Positions 7,132 through 15,662 of a stretch of 64,000 nt of DNA are shown in pieces. A model generated the notes under the pieces. That model saw only the letters and a list, made by a program, of their open reading frames with translations, was not told where the DNA came from and ran no database searches. Both the position numbers and the translations under genes were made by a program. Every line of letters begins with the position of its first letter. Position 1 is the stretch's first letter. Origin of the DNA: an uncultured Clostridia bacterium (lineage in GTDB: Bacteria > Bacillota > Clostridia > UBA1381); the NCBI GenBank assembly GCA_959602045.1, contig CAUGRT010000003.1, forward strand, positions 1 through 64,000, given 5' to 3'.

Positions 7132-8793
7132 ATGGACGATAAACAGAGTATGGCGGAGCTGTTGTTTCCGCATATTACAAAAACACCTGCTGATTTTGAG
7201 GAGCAATACCCCGAAAGAAATTTATCGGATGGGGCAAAGGTAACGAGATTTGCACCGAGCCCGACAGGATTTTTGCATATGGGAAGCCTTTTTGCGGCGT
7301 TAATCGGTAAGAGAACGGCGCAGGACAGCGGCGGTGTGTTTTATCTGAGAATCGAGGATACCGATAAAAAGCGCGAGGTGGAGAACGGCGTAACCGGAAT
7401 GGTAGAAGGGCTGCGGAACTTTGGCGTTGAAATTGATGAGGGGATGCTGAGTGAAAAGGAAAGCAAAGGAAATTACGGCCCTTATATCCAGAGTGAGAGA
7501 ACCCCGATTTATCAAGCCTATGTAAAAGCTTTGGTAGCAAAGGGTCTGGCATATCCTTGTTTTATGACCGAGGAAGAAATCAGTGCGGTTCGTGCCGGAC
7601 AGGAAGCGGAAAAGAAGCTGCCGGGAATTTACGGAGATTATGCGAAATACAGAACTATTTCCTATGAAGAAGCAAAGCAGCGCATTGAAAACGGTGAGGA
7701 ATATGTGGTAAGACTGTTGTCACCCGGAAAAGAAGAAAACCGAATTGCCTTTGAGGATGAAATTAAGGGCAGAATTGAAATGCCGGAAAATATTTTGGAT
7801 GTGGTGCTGCTCAAAAAGGACGGAACGCCTACATATCATTTTGCGCATGCGGTAGACGATCACTTAATGCGCACGACTGATGTTATCCGCGGAGATGAGT
7901 GGATTTCCTCCGCTCCGATTCATTTGCAGCTGTTTGATGTTTTAGGCTTTACCGCACCGCGGTATGCGCATATCGCGCCGCTGCAAAAGGAGGATGCCGA
8001 AACCGGCGGAAAGAGAAAGCTTTCCAAGAGAAAGGATCCGGAGGCGGCTGTGGATTATTATCGGCAGGCAGGCTATCCGGCAGAGGCTGTAATTGAGTAT
8101 TTGCTGACGATTGCCAATTCCAATTTTGAGGAATGGCGGTTGGAGCATCCGTTGGCGGATTTGGACGAATTTCACTTTTCGCTTTCAAAAATGAGCAAGG
8201 CAGGTGCGTTGTTCGATTTGGCAAAGCTCAACGATGTTTCTAAAAACTATATCTGCACCTTGAGCGCCGAGGAGGTTTTTGACATGACATCGGCGTGGGC
8301 GAAAGAATATAATGAGAAATTATTCAATTGCCTGATGGACAATGAAGAATATGCAAAGGCGATTTTTGCGATCGAACGCGGCAATGAGAAACCGCGTAAG
8401 GATATTGGGAAATGGGAGGACGTTGAAAATTATGTTTCCTATTTCTATGATGAGCTGTGGGACAAGCAGCTGGATTTTGCGGAGAATCTTTCTCATGAGG
8501 ATATGATAGAGATTTTGGAAACCTATAAGCAGCTTTACAGTGAAAATGATTCGGCGGAGGAATGGTTCCCGAAGGTTCGGGAAATGGCAGTGGAATTGGG
8601 TTATGCCAAAGCACCGAAGGTTTATAAGAAGAATCCGGACGAGTACAAAGGGCATGTCGGCGATGTTGCCGGGACAATCCGTGTTGCCGTAACCGGCAGA
8701 AGAAATACGCCGGATTTGTATGAGATTCTTCAGACGCTCGGTACGGATGAGGTGATGAAACGTCTGGATCGTGCGATTGAGAGTCTGGAATAG
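7132..8793 (+). CDS. gltX: Glutamyl-tRNA synthetase
   Basis: About 553-residue class I synthetase that charges tRNA(Glu) with glutamate. The HIGH-type motif is in FAPSPTGFLHMGSLFAAL near residue 42 and the KMSKS-type motif is KLSKRKD near 300. The Rossmann core includes RIEDTDKKREVENG and the DEWISSAPIHLQLF region typical of GluRS. The C-terminal anticodon-binding part is present, including VAVTGRRNTPDLYEIL. The frame also has an ATG at 7120, but the AGAAAGGA site abuts it, so ATG 7132 is preferred. It is first in a run with glnS, an aminotransferase and trpS. Whether the enzyme is discriminating cannot be decided here; glnS next door would make mischarging unnecessary. Confidence 0.95.
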   Translation: MDDKQSMAELLFPHITKTPADFEEQYPERNLSDGAKVTRFAPSPTGFLHMGSLFAALIGKRTAQDSGGVFYLRIEDTDKKREVENGVTGMVEGLRNFGVEIDEGMLSEKESKGNYGPYIQSERTPIYQAYVKALVAKGLAYPCFMTEEEISAVRAGQEAEKKLPGIYGDYAKYRTISYEEAKQRIENGEEYVVRLLSPGKEENRIAFEDEIKGRIEMPENILDVVLLKKDGTPTYHFAHAVDDHLMRTTDVIRGDEWISSAPIHLQLFDVLGFTAPRYAHIAPLQKEDAETGGKRKLSKRKDPEAAVDYYRQAGYPAEAVIEYLLTIANSNFEEWRLEHPLADLDEFHFSLSKMSKAGALFDLAKLNDVSKNYICTLSAEEVFDMTSAWAKEYNEKLFNCLMDNEEYAKAIFAIERGNEKPRKDIGKWEDVENYVSYFYDELWDKQLDFAENLSHEDMIEILETYKQLYSENDSAEEWFPKVREMAVELGYAKAPKVYKKNPDEYKGHVGDVAGTIRVAVTGRRNTPDLYEILQTLGTDEVMKRLDRAIESLE

Positions 8794-8863
8794 AATCCGG
8801 AACATTTCAATGATTGATTTTACAAGCACTTACAAAGAACAAATAAAGAAAGGATAAAGCAAG

Positions 8864-10531
8864 ATGGAAGAGAATTTCAGCAGAAATTTTATCGAAGAAG
8901 CAATTGATAAGGATTTGGAAAGCGGTGCCTATACGCATGTACAAACGCGTTTTCCGCCGGAGCCGAACGGATACCTGCATGTAGGGCATGCCAAGGCGAT
9001 TTGCATTGATTTCGGAATGGCGGAGAAGTATCAGGGCGTGTGCAATCTGCGTTTGGATGATACCAATCCGACGAAAGAGGATACCGAATATGTGGACGCA
9101 ATCAAGCAGGATATTGAATGGTTAGGCTTTAAATGGGGAAGCGTTCTGTATGCGTCCGATTACTTTGACGATATTTATGCCGCGGCAATCAAGCTGATTC
9201 AAAAAGGAAAGGCATATGTCTGCGATCTTTCTGCTGATGAAATTCGGGAATATCGCGGTTCGTTAAAGGAGCCGGGAAAAAACAGTCCGTATCGTGACCG
9301 CTCGGTGGAGGAAAATCTGGATTTGTTTGAGCGAATGACAAAGGGAGAGTTCCCGGATGGCTCAAAGGTGCTGCGTGCAAAGATTGATATGGCATCACCA
9401 AATCTGAATATGCGTGATCCGGTGATTTATCGGATTTTAAGAGCACACCATCACAGAACGGGAGATAAATGGGTGGTATATCCGATGTATGATTTGGCAC
9501 ATCCCATTTCCGATACTGTTGAGGGCGTTACTCATTCCTTGTGTTCTTTGGAATTTGAAGATCACAGACCGCTTTATGACTGGGTTTTGCAGGAGGTTGG
9601 CTATGAAAAGCCCTCCCGTCAGATTGAGTTTGCGAGAATGAATCTGAATTATACGCTGACCAGTAAGAGAAAATGCCTGAAGTTGGTGAAGGATCATATC
9701 GTTTCCGGATGGGATGATCCGAGAATGTCTACGCTTTGCGGTATGAGAAGACGCGGTTATACGCCGGCGGCAATTCGCGATTTCTGCGAGCGTATCGGCG
9801 TTTCAAAGGCAAACAGCGTTATTGACTTTGCGCTGTTAGAGGCTTGTCTGCGTGAAGATTTGAATAAAAAAGCGCCGCGTGCTATGGCGGTTTTGCGACC
9901 GATTAAGCTGGTAATTGATAACTATCCTGAAAATCAAACCGAGGAGATTGAGGTTGAGGTTAATCCTGAAGATCCGTCTATGGGAACGAGAAAGGTTGAA
10001 TTTTCTAAGGTTCTGTATATTGAAGAAGATGATTTCATGGAGGACGCACCGAAAAAATATTTCCGCTTAAAGATCGGAAATGAGGTTCGTTTAAAGGGTG
10101 CATATTATGTAACGGCTGTCAGCTGCGTTAAGGATGAAAACGGCAAGGTGACAGAGGTTCATTGTACCTACGATCCCGAAACACGCGGAGGACAATCTCC
10201 GGACGGACGTAAGGTTAAGGGGACGATTCATTGGGTCAGTGCAGCACATGCAGTGACGGCGGAGGTTCGTCTTTATGACCGGCTGTTTAACGTGGAAAAT
10301 CCATCAGATGAAAGTAAGGTCGGAAGCTTTACCGATAATTTGAATCCGGATTCTATGATTGTTCTGGACAATGCAAAAATTGAGAGTACGTTAACGGATT
10401 TGAAGCCGGGCGATTCATTCCAATTTATGCGCCAGGGGTATTTCTGTGTGGATCCCGATTCAACCGAAACCAGACCGGTATTTAACCGATCGGTTGGATT
10501 AAAAGATAGCTGGGCAAAGATTCAGAAGTAA
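8864..10531 (+). CDS. glnS: Glutaminyl-tRNA synthetase
   Basis: 555-residue class I synthetase charging tRNA(Gln) directly. The HIGH motif is in FPPEPNGYLHVGHAKAI, the KMSKS counterpart is TLTSKRKC, and LRLDDTNPTKEDTEYVDAI is the GlnRS form of the active-site block. The C-terminal two-barrel anticodon-binding domain continues to the end (GDSFQFMRQGYFCVDPDS). Many Firmicutes make Gln-tRNA through GatCAB and lack GlnS, so its presence suggests a lineage that acquired GlnRS. The 70-base gap after gltX carries a ribosome binding site (AAGAAAGGA) but no terminator, consistent with cotranscription. Confidence 0.96.
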   Translation: MEENFSRNFIEEAIDKDLESGAYTHVQTRFPPEPNGYLHVGHAKAICIDFGMAEKYQGVCNLRLDDTNPTKEDTEYVDAIKQDIEWLGFKWGSVLYASDYFDDIYAAAIKLIQKGKAYVCDLSADEIREYRGSLKEPGKNSPYRDRSVEENLDLFERMTKGEFPDGSKVLRAKIDMASPNLNMRDPVIYRILRAHHHRTGDKWVVYPMYDLAHPISDTVEGVTHSLCSLEFEDHRPLYDWVLQEVGYEKPSRQIEFARMNLNYTLTSKRKCLKLVKDHIVSGWDDPRMSTLCGMRRRGYTPAAIRDFCERIGVSKANSVIDFALLEACLREDLNKKAPRAMAVLRPIKLVIDNYPENQTEEIEVEVNPEDPSMGTRKVEFSKVLYIEEDDFMEDAPKKYFRLKIGNEVRLKGAYYVTAVSCVKDENGKVTEVHCTYDPETRGGQSPDGRKVKGTIHWVSAAHAVTAEVRLYDRLFNVENPSDESKVGSFTDNLNPDSMIVLDNAKIESTLTDLKPGDSFQFMRQGYFCVDPDSTETRPVFNRSVGLKDSWAKIQK

Positions 10532-10558
10532 ATATTTCGGAAAATTTGAAGGGAAGTA

Positions 10559-11758
10559 ATGATGATGAATTATGAGAAATTTTATGCGGATCGGGTAAAG
10601 CCGATGAAAGGCTCTGCAATCCGTGAGATGTTTAAGAGAATGGCAGATCCGGAGATTATATCACTTGCTGGCGGCAATCCGGCTTCGGAGCTGTTTCCGG
10701 GGGATGAGCTTTCAAAAATCGCCGGAAAGATTCTGATGACAAACCCGGTCGGCGCACTTCAATACGGAACAACAGACGGTGTTCCGGCAATGAAGCAATG
10801 CGCAATTTCGCGTGCAAAGAAGGTTAATTCCGTAAAGGATACCGATGAAGTGCTGATTATGACAGGTGCTAATCAAGGAATTGATCTTACGGCAAAGTCC
10901 TTAATCAATAAGGGTGATAAAATTATCGTGGAAAGTCCGAGCTTTATCGGCAGCTTGAATGCATTCAGAACTTATGAAGCGGAGCTTGTTGGTGTGCCGA
11001 TGGATGATGACGGAATGAATATGGAGGCACTGGAAGAAGCGTTGAAAAATAATGAGGGTGTAAAGATGATTTACACGATTCCGACTTTCCAGAATCCTAC
11101 CGGAACAACGATGCCGTTGGAGAAAAGACAGCGCTTGATTGCTTTGGCAAATCAGTATGATGTGGTGGTACTGGAGGATAATCCTTATGGAGATCTGCGG
11201 TTCCGCGGCGAGGATGTACCGACAATCAAATCGCTCGATACTGAGGGTCGGGTTATTTATGCAGGGTCTTTTTCAAAAATTCTGTCACCGGGAATGCGTC
11301 TGGGCTACATAATCGGCGCGCCGGAGTTTTTGGAGAAAATCGAGATTTTGAAACAGGTAAATGATGTGCATACGCCGGTACTTACTCAGCTGATGTGCGT
11401 TGAGTTTATGAAAAAATATAACATTGATCAGTATATTGAAAAGAATCGTGCGCTTTATAGCAAAAAGTGTGCGGTGATGCTGGAAGCGATGGAAAAATAC
11501 TTTCCAGCAGGCAAGGTACGTTGGACGGTTCCGGACGGAGGAATTTTCCTCTGGTGTGCGTGTGACGGAATTGAGGACATTACGCCGGTTATGAACAAGG
11601 CACTGGAAAAGAAGGTTGCAATTGTTCCCGGCTCGAATTTCGCGATTGACATGACGGCGCCATCCAATCAATTCAGACTGAATTATTCATCCGCCACTCC
11701 GGAAAAGATTGAGGAGGGCATCCGCCGTCTGGGTGAAGCGCTTACGGAAGTATTGTAA
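10559..11758 (+). CDS. PLP-dependent fold-type I aminotransferase
   Basis: 399-residue aminotransferase of the class I/II group, of the type without a GntR domain (2-aminoadipate/aromatic aminotransferase-like). YAGSFSKILSPGMRLGYI holds the lysine that binds PLP and the SxxxxPGxRxG phosphate-binding block; VVLEDNPYGDLRF gives the PLP-contacting Asp and Tyr; RLNYSS near the C-terminus is the alpha-carboxylate arginine. It transfers an amino group from an amino acid to a 2-oxo acid in the cytosol; the amino acid used cannot be read from sequence. Three ATG codons occur at 10559, 10562 and 10565 behind GGGAAG, so the exact start is uncertain by two codons. It lies between glnS and trpS in one run. 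Confidence 0.88.
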   Translation: MMMNYEKFYADRVKPMKGSAIREMFKRMADPEIISLAGGNPASELFPGDELSKIAGKILMTNPVGALQYGTTDGVPAMKQCAISRAKKVNSVKDTDEVLIMTGANQGIDLTAKSLINKGDKIIVESPSFIGSLNAFRTYEAELVGVPMDDDGMNMEALEEALKNNEGVKMIYTIPTFQNPTGTTMPLEKRQRLIALANQYDVVVLEDNPYGDLRFRGEDVPTIKSLDTEGRVIYAGSFSKILSPGMRLGYIIGAPEFLEKIEILKQVNDVHTPVLTQLMCVEFMKKYNIDQYIEKNRALYSKKCAVMLEAMEKYFPAGKVRWTVPDGGIFLWCACDGIEDITPVMNKALEKKVAIVPGSNFAIDMTAPSNQFRLNYSSATPEKIEEGIRRLGEALTEVL

Positions 11759-11776
11759 AAAGGAGCTTGCAGGAAT

Positions 11777-12787
11777 ATGGAAACAGAGGTTAGAAAGAGA
11801 ATTTTCTCGGGGGTTCAGCCATCAGGAAATATTACATTGGGAAATTATTTGGGAGCAGTCAAAAATTTTGTGGATTTACAGAACGATTATGACTGTATCT
11901 ATGCAATTATGGATTTACATTCCATCACCGTGCGTCAGAATCCGGCAGATCTGCGTCGGAGAACGCTGGAGCTTTTGGCGTTATATCTGGCATGCGGCAT
12001 TGACCCCGAAAAGAATATTTTATTTGTTCAGTCACAGAATCCGCATCATGCCGAATTGGGTTGGGTACTGAACTGCTATACTTATATGGGCGAGCTGCAA
12101 AGAATGACGCAGTTTAAAGATAAGTCTGCAAAGCATGCCGATAACATCAATGCCGGTTTGTTCACTTATCCGGTGCTGATGGCAGCCGATATTTTACTGT
12201 ATCAGACGGATTTGGTTCCGGTCGGCAAGGATCAGATGCAGCATATCGAGATTTGCCGTGATATTGCACAGAGATTTAATGGGATTTACGGCGATGTCTT
12301 TAAAATTCCGGAGGGATTCTTACCTAAGGCAGGCGCTAAGGTTATGAGTCTTCAAGAACCGACAAAGAAGATGTCAAAATCCGATGAAAATCCGAAGGCT
12401 TATATTTCGATGATGGATGATTTTAATGTCATTGCCAAGAAGATTAAGAGTGCGGTAACGGACAGCGAGGGTGTGATTGAATACCGTGCTGACGATGAAT
12501 CAAAGGCAGGAATCAATAATCTGCTTACGATCATGTCGGCAGTCACCGGAAAAACGATTGAAGATGTGGTGAAAGAATACAGCGGTCAGGGCTACGGTCA
12601 GTTTAAGAGTGATGTAGCCGATGCGGTTGTTGAGATGATTCGCCCGATTCGCACACGCTATGACGAAATCATACAGGATAAAACTTATTTAAAGCAGATC
12701 TGCGAGGATGGCGCACAAAAGGCATATGCGGTTTCACGCAGAACGATGAATAAGGTTTATAAAAAGGTTGGATTTATCCAGAAGTAA
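11777..12787 (+). CDS. trpS: Tryptophanyl-tRNA synthetase
   Basis: 336-residue class I synthetase that charges tRNA(Trp). SGVQPSGNITLGNYLGA contains the HIGH-type TLGN motif and KKMSKSDEN is a textbook KMSKS loop. DLVPVGKDQMQHIEICRDIA is the conserved ATP/Trp region. Length is normal. An AGGAG site precedes the ATG, and only 18 bases separate it from the aminotransferase stop. Beyond its stop there is no clear terminator before the palindromic repeats (12796-13210). Confidence 0.97.
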   Translation: METEVRKRIFSGVQPSGNITLGNYLGAVKNFVDLQNDYDCIYAIMDLHSITVRQNPADLRRRTLELLALYLACGIDPEKNILFVQSQNPHHAELGWVLNCYTYMGELQRMTQFKDKSAKHADNINAGLFTYPVLMAADILLYQTDLVPVGKDQMQHIEICRDIAQRFNGIYGDVFKIPEGFLPKAGAKVMSLQEPTKKMSKSDENPKAYISMMDDFNVIAKKIKSAVTDSEGVIEYRADDESKAGINNLLTIMSAVTGKTIEDVVKEYSGQGYGQFKSDVADAVVEMIRPIRTRYDEIIQDKTYLKQICEDGAQKAYAVSRRTMNKVYKKVGFIQK

Positions 12788-12823
12788 AATACAAAAGGTA
12801 ATTGTAAACAGTAATTCTGAATT

Positions 12824-12912
12824 GAGATTTTATTTGTTTTTCAATTCATGTAGGTGAGTTCCGCGCATGCGGATGTCTGAGCCGGAACGGAGTGAAAAAT
12901 AGATAAAATCTC
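12824..12912 (+). repeat. Dispersed palindromic element, copy 2
   Basis: Arms GAGATTTTATTTGTTTTTCA and complement GTGAAAAATAGATAAAATCTC; centre GGTGAGTTCCGCGCATGCGG then ATGTCTGAGCCGG. One or two arm mismatches only. Confidence 0.85.
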
Positions 12913-12997
12913 TGCGCACCACACTTGGCTGTTGGCATATTTTACGATTGCCGAAAAATAAAACATAACAGGTAATTGTAAACAGTAATTCTGAATT

Positions 12998-13085
12998 GAA
13001 ATTTTATCTGTTTTTCAATTTGTGTAGGCGAGTTCCGCGCATGCGGATGTCTGAGCCGGAACAGAGTGAAAAACAGATAAAATTT
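12998..13085 (+). repeat. Dispersed palindromic element, copy 3
   Basis: Arms GAAATTTTATCTGTTTTTCA and their exact complement (20 bp, no mismatch); centre GGCGAGTTCCGCGCATGCGG then ATGTCTGAGCCGG. Relative to copy 2 the arms differ at two positions, and both sides changed together, keeping the pairing. Confidence 0.88.
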
Positions 13086-13276
13086 CCACGTGCAACACTT
13101 GGATGTTTAGAGTAGACCCGATAAAATTTCCGCACGACACATTTGGATAATTAAGTCGAAAATGAAAAAAAGGATAAAACTCTGAATACTTAAAAATTTT
13201 ACAATCACCTATAAAAAACAAACCCGGGAGATTTGTTTAATTGATGCCGCCGTTCATGGCGGAATGGAGGATTATT

Positions 13277-14365
13277 ATGGAAACACAACAGGTCTTGTAT
13301 ATGATATTTGCGTTTATCATATCTTTTGTTTTCACCTTTGCGACAACGCCGCTGGTCAGACGTTTGGCGTTTCGGATCGGGGCGATTGATGTTCCGAAGG
13401 ACGCAAGGCGTATGCATAAAAAACCGACACCGCGAATTGGCGGATTAGCAATCGTTTTCGGATTTTTGGTAGCGACACTGTGCTTTGCAAATATGTCGCG
13501 GCAGCTTGTCGGGACGCTTTGCGGAGCGGCGATTATTGTCGGCATGGGTATTATTGATGATTGCCATGCTCTGGATGCAAAGCTGAAATTTGTGATTCAG
13601 ATTATTGCGGCGCTTGTGGTGGTTTTTGCAGGAAACATTAAGATTGACGTCTTTACCAATCCGAATATTTTCAGCAATGACCCGTATTGGGTGCTTCCGG
13701 AATGGCTGTCGGTTACGCTGACCGTAATTTGGATTGTGTTTATCACCAATGCCGTCAACTTTATTGACGGATTGGATGGTCTGGCGGCAGGCGTCAGCGC
13801 GATTATGTCGGTTTCTTTGGTATTCATATCCATTCGCGTCGGGGAATATTCGATTGCTATTTTGGGAATCGCTTTGATGGGTTCTTGCTTTGGATTTTTA
13901 CCTTTCAATTTTAACCCGGCAAAGATATTCATGGGCGATACCGGATCAACATTTTTAGGATTTATGTTGGCAACCTTATCCATTCAAGGCGTATTTAAGA
14001 GCTATGCGGTGATTTCGTTTGCCGTACCGCTGCTGATTTTGGGACTGCCGCTGTTTGACGCAAGCTTTGCCATGATTCGGCGCGTTGCAACCGGAAAAAG
14101 TCCGATGGTAGCGGATCGTGGACATTTGCATCATCGCTTGATTGATATGGGATTTTCGCAAAAGCAGACGGTATTTATCTTGTACGCCATCAGCGGTGTT
14201 TTGGGAATTACGGCTGTTTTATTGGCAGAAAGCGGTGCATTAAGAGCGTTGCTGCTGCTGATTTGCGTTTTGATTTTGCTTTTGATAGGCTCTTTACTGG
14301 GAAAAAACAGTTATGTGCATCATATAGAAAAATCCGAAACGGATGAAGAAAATAAAACCGAATAA
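13277..14365 (+). CDS. tagO: Undecaprenyl-phosphate N-acetylglucosaminyl-1-phosphate transferase (TagO/WecA type)
   Basis: 362-residue polytopic membrane enzyme that moves GlcNAc-1-phosphate (or a related HexNAc) from the UDP-sugar to undecaprenyl phosphate, the first step of wall teichoic acid or another wall polysaccharide. About ten hydrophobic segments are visible. Signature loops: RRMHKKPTPRIGGLAI, VNFIDGLDGLAAG with the catalytic aspartates, FMGDTGS, and HLHHRLIDMGFSQKQ, which separates WecA/TagO from MraY. The long frame begins upstream, but ATG 13277 has GGAGG six bases before it. The next gene makes ManNAc from GlcNAc, as in the teichoic acid linkage unit, so the pair supports wall-polymer initiation. 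Confidence 0.92.
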   Translation: METQQVLYMIFAFIISFVFTFATTPLVRRLAFRIGAIDVPKDARRMHKKPTPRIGGLAIVFGFLVATLCFANMSRQLVGTLCGAAIIVGMGIIDDCHALDAKLKFVIQIIAALVVVFAGNIKIDVFTNPNIFSNDPYWVLPEWLSVTLTVIWIVFITNAVNFIDGLDGLAAGVSAIMSVSLVFISIRVGEYSIAILGIALMGSCFGFLPFNFNPAKIFMGDTGSTFLGFMLATLSIQGVFKSYAVISFAVPLLILGLPLFDASFAMIRRVATGKSPMVADRGHLHHRLIDMGFSQKQTVFILYAISGVLGITAVLLAESGALRALLLLICVLILLLIGSLLGKNSYVHHIEKSETDEENKTE

Positions 14366-14415
14366 AGATGTGAAACCGGGAACTTTGTGCTTTCGGCACG
14401 GAAAGGGATAGTGAA

Positions 14416-15570
14416 ATGAAAAAGCTTAAAGTAATGACGGTCTTTGGGACAAGACCGGAGGCAATTAAAATGGCGCCGTTGGCGATTGAATTGAAAAAGT
14501 ATGACGAGATCGAACCGATTGTCTGCGTCACGGCACAGCATCGGCAGATGCTGGATCAGGTTTTAGAAATTTTCAATTTGAAGCCGGATTATGATTTGGA
14601 TATTATGAAAACCCGTCAAACGCTGATCGGAATTACAACGCGTGTACTGGAGGGAATGGACGAGGTTATCAAAAAGGAAATGCCGGATATTGTTTTGGTT
14701 CATGGCGATACCTCCACCAGCTTTGTCGCAGCATTGGCGGCATTTTATAATCAAGTTCGTGTGGGACATGTTGAGGCAGGTCTTAGAACTTATGACAAAT
14801 ATTCTCCGTTCCCGGAGGAAATGAATCGTCAGCTGACCGGACGAATTGCGGATTTGAACTTTTCGCCGACAGAGCAGAACCGTTTGAATTTATTGAAAGA
14901 AAATGTGCCGGAGGACTCGATCTATATTACCGGAAATACCGTTATTGACGCATTAAAGACAACGGTAAAGGAGCAGTATACTTTTAAGGAGGACGCGTTA
15001 AATCATATTGATTTTGCGAATCGGCGTGTAATTATCGTTACGGCGCACAGACGGGAAAATCTCGGAGAGCCGTTGGAAAATATTTGCAATGCTTTAAAGC
15101 ATATTGTGACGAAATATGAGGATGTGGAACTGGTTTATCCGGTGCATTTGAATCCGGCTGTTCGGGAAACGGCATTCGGGATTCTCGGCGGATTGGATCG
15201 TGTTCATCTGATTGATCCGATTGATGTCGAGGATTTGCATAATGCGATGGCAAGAAGTTTTATGGTGATGACAGACAGCGGCGGTATTCAGGAGGAAGCG
15301 CCGGCTCTGGCAAAACCGGTACTGGTATTAAGACGCGAAACGGAACGTCCGGAGGCTGTCGAGGCAGGTACGGTAAAGATTGCAGGCGTGGATAAAAATG
15401 TAATTATCTCTATGGCGGAAGAATTATTGGAAAATGAAGAAGCTTACCATAAAATGGCGCATGCGGCGAACCCCTACGGCGATGGAGAAGCATCCCGAAG
15501 AACGGTCGAAGCCATTTTATACGCATTTGGCAGAAGAGCGGAAAAGCCGGATCATTTTACGGTAAAATAA
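14416..15570 (+). CDS. wecB: UDP-N-acetylglucosamine 2-epimerase (non-hydrolysing)
   Basis: 384-residue cytosolic enzyme (WecB/MnaA) interconverting UDP-GlcNAc and UDP-ManNAc. The N-terminal VMTVFGTRPEAIKMAPL, the VHGDTSTSF and HVEAGLRT blocks, FPEEMNR, and TDSGGIQEEAPALAKPVLVLR (UDP-binding and allosteric region) are all intact. GT-B-like fold. It is 50 bases downstream of the tagO-type gene; together they suggest a GlcNAc-ManNAc linkage unit for a wall polymer. The glycosyltransferases that would follow are not in the window. Confidence 0.96.
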   Translation: MKKLKVMTVFGTRPEAIKMAPLAIELKKYDEIEPIVCVTAQHRQMLDQVLEIFNLKPDYDLDIMKTRQTLIGITTRVLEGMDEVIKKEMPDIVLVHGDTSTSFVAALAAFYNQVRVGHVEAGLRTYDKYSPFPEEMNRQLTGRIADLNFSPTEQNRLNLLKENVPEDSIYITGNTVIDALKTTVKEQYTFKEDALNHIDFANRRVIIVTAHRRENLGEPLENICNALKHIVTKYEDVELVYPVHLNPAVRETAFGILGGLDRVHLIDPIDVEDLHNAMARSFMVMTDSGGIQEEAPALAKPVLVLRRETERPEAVEAGTVKIAGVDKNVIISMAEELLENEEAYHKMAHAANPYGDGEASRRTVEAILYAFGRRAEKPDHFTVK

Positions 15571-15576
15571 AAGCAT

Positions 15577-15617
15577 AGCGGCAGGGGGAATAGCCGCTGT
15601 TTGCGTACATACGCAAA
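15577..15617 (+). other. Two adjacent hairpins between wecB and mgtE
   Basis: AGCGGC (15577-15582) pairs with GCCGCT (15593-15598), and TTTGCGTA (15600-15607) pairs exactly with TACGCAAA (15610-15617) around a 2-base loop. There is no T run, so termination is doubtful. The gap is far too short for an M-box Mg riboswitch. Confidence 0.4.
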
Positions 15618-15662
15618 TCAGGTTGGAATCTTGTGATTTTGCGAGGGGAGGTAATGGGGATC

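Larger units (their letters stand above)
12796..13210 (+). repeat. Composite palindromic repeat unit with inverted ends
   Basis: Most of the 490-base gap between trpS and tagO is this unit. Its left end AGGTAATTGTAAA (12796-12808) is an inverted match of the right end ATTTTTACAATCACCT-like stretch ending at 13210. It contains element copies 2 and 3 as a 174-bp direct duplication (GGTAATTGTAAACAGTAATT at 12797 and again at 12971) plus a lone right arm near 13109-13145. No coding capacity is convincing. Confidence 0.7.

Noticed and set aside
12788..13276. tRNA genes near trpS
   Set aside because: The repeated hairpins do not form a cloverleaf and lack T-loop sequences.
15571..15662. M-box magnesium riboswitch before mgtE
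   Set aside because: The gap is only 92 bases; the M-box needs about 160. Only two small hairpins are present.
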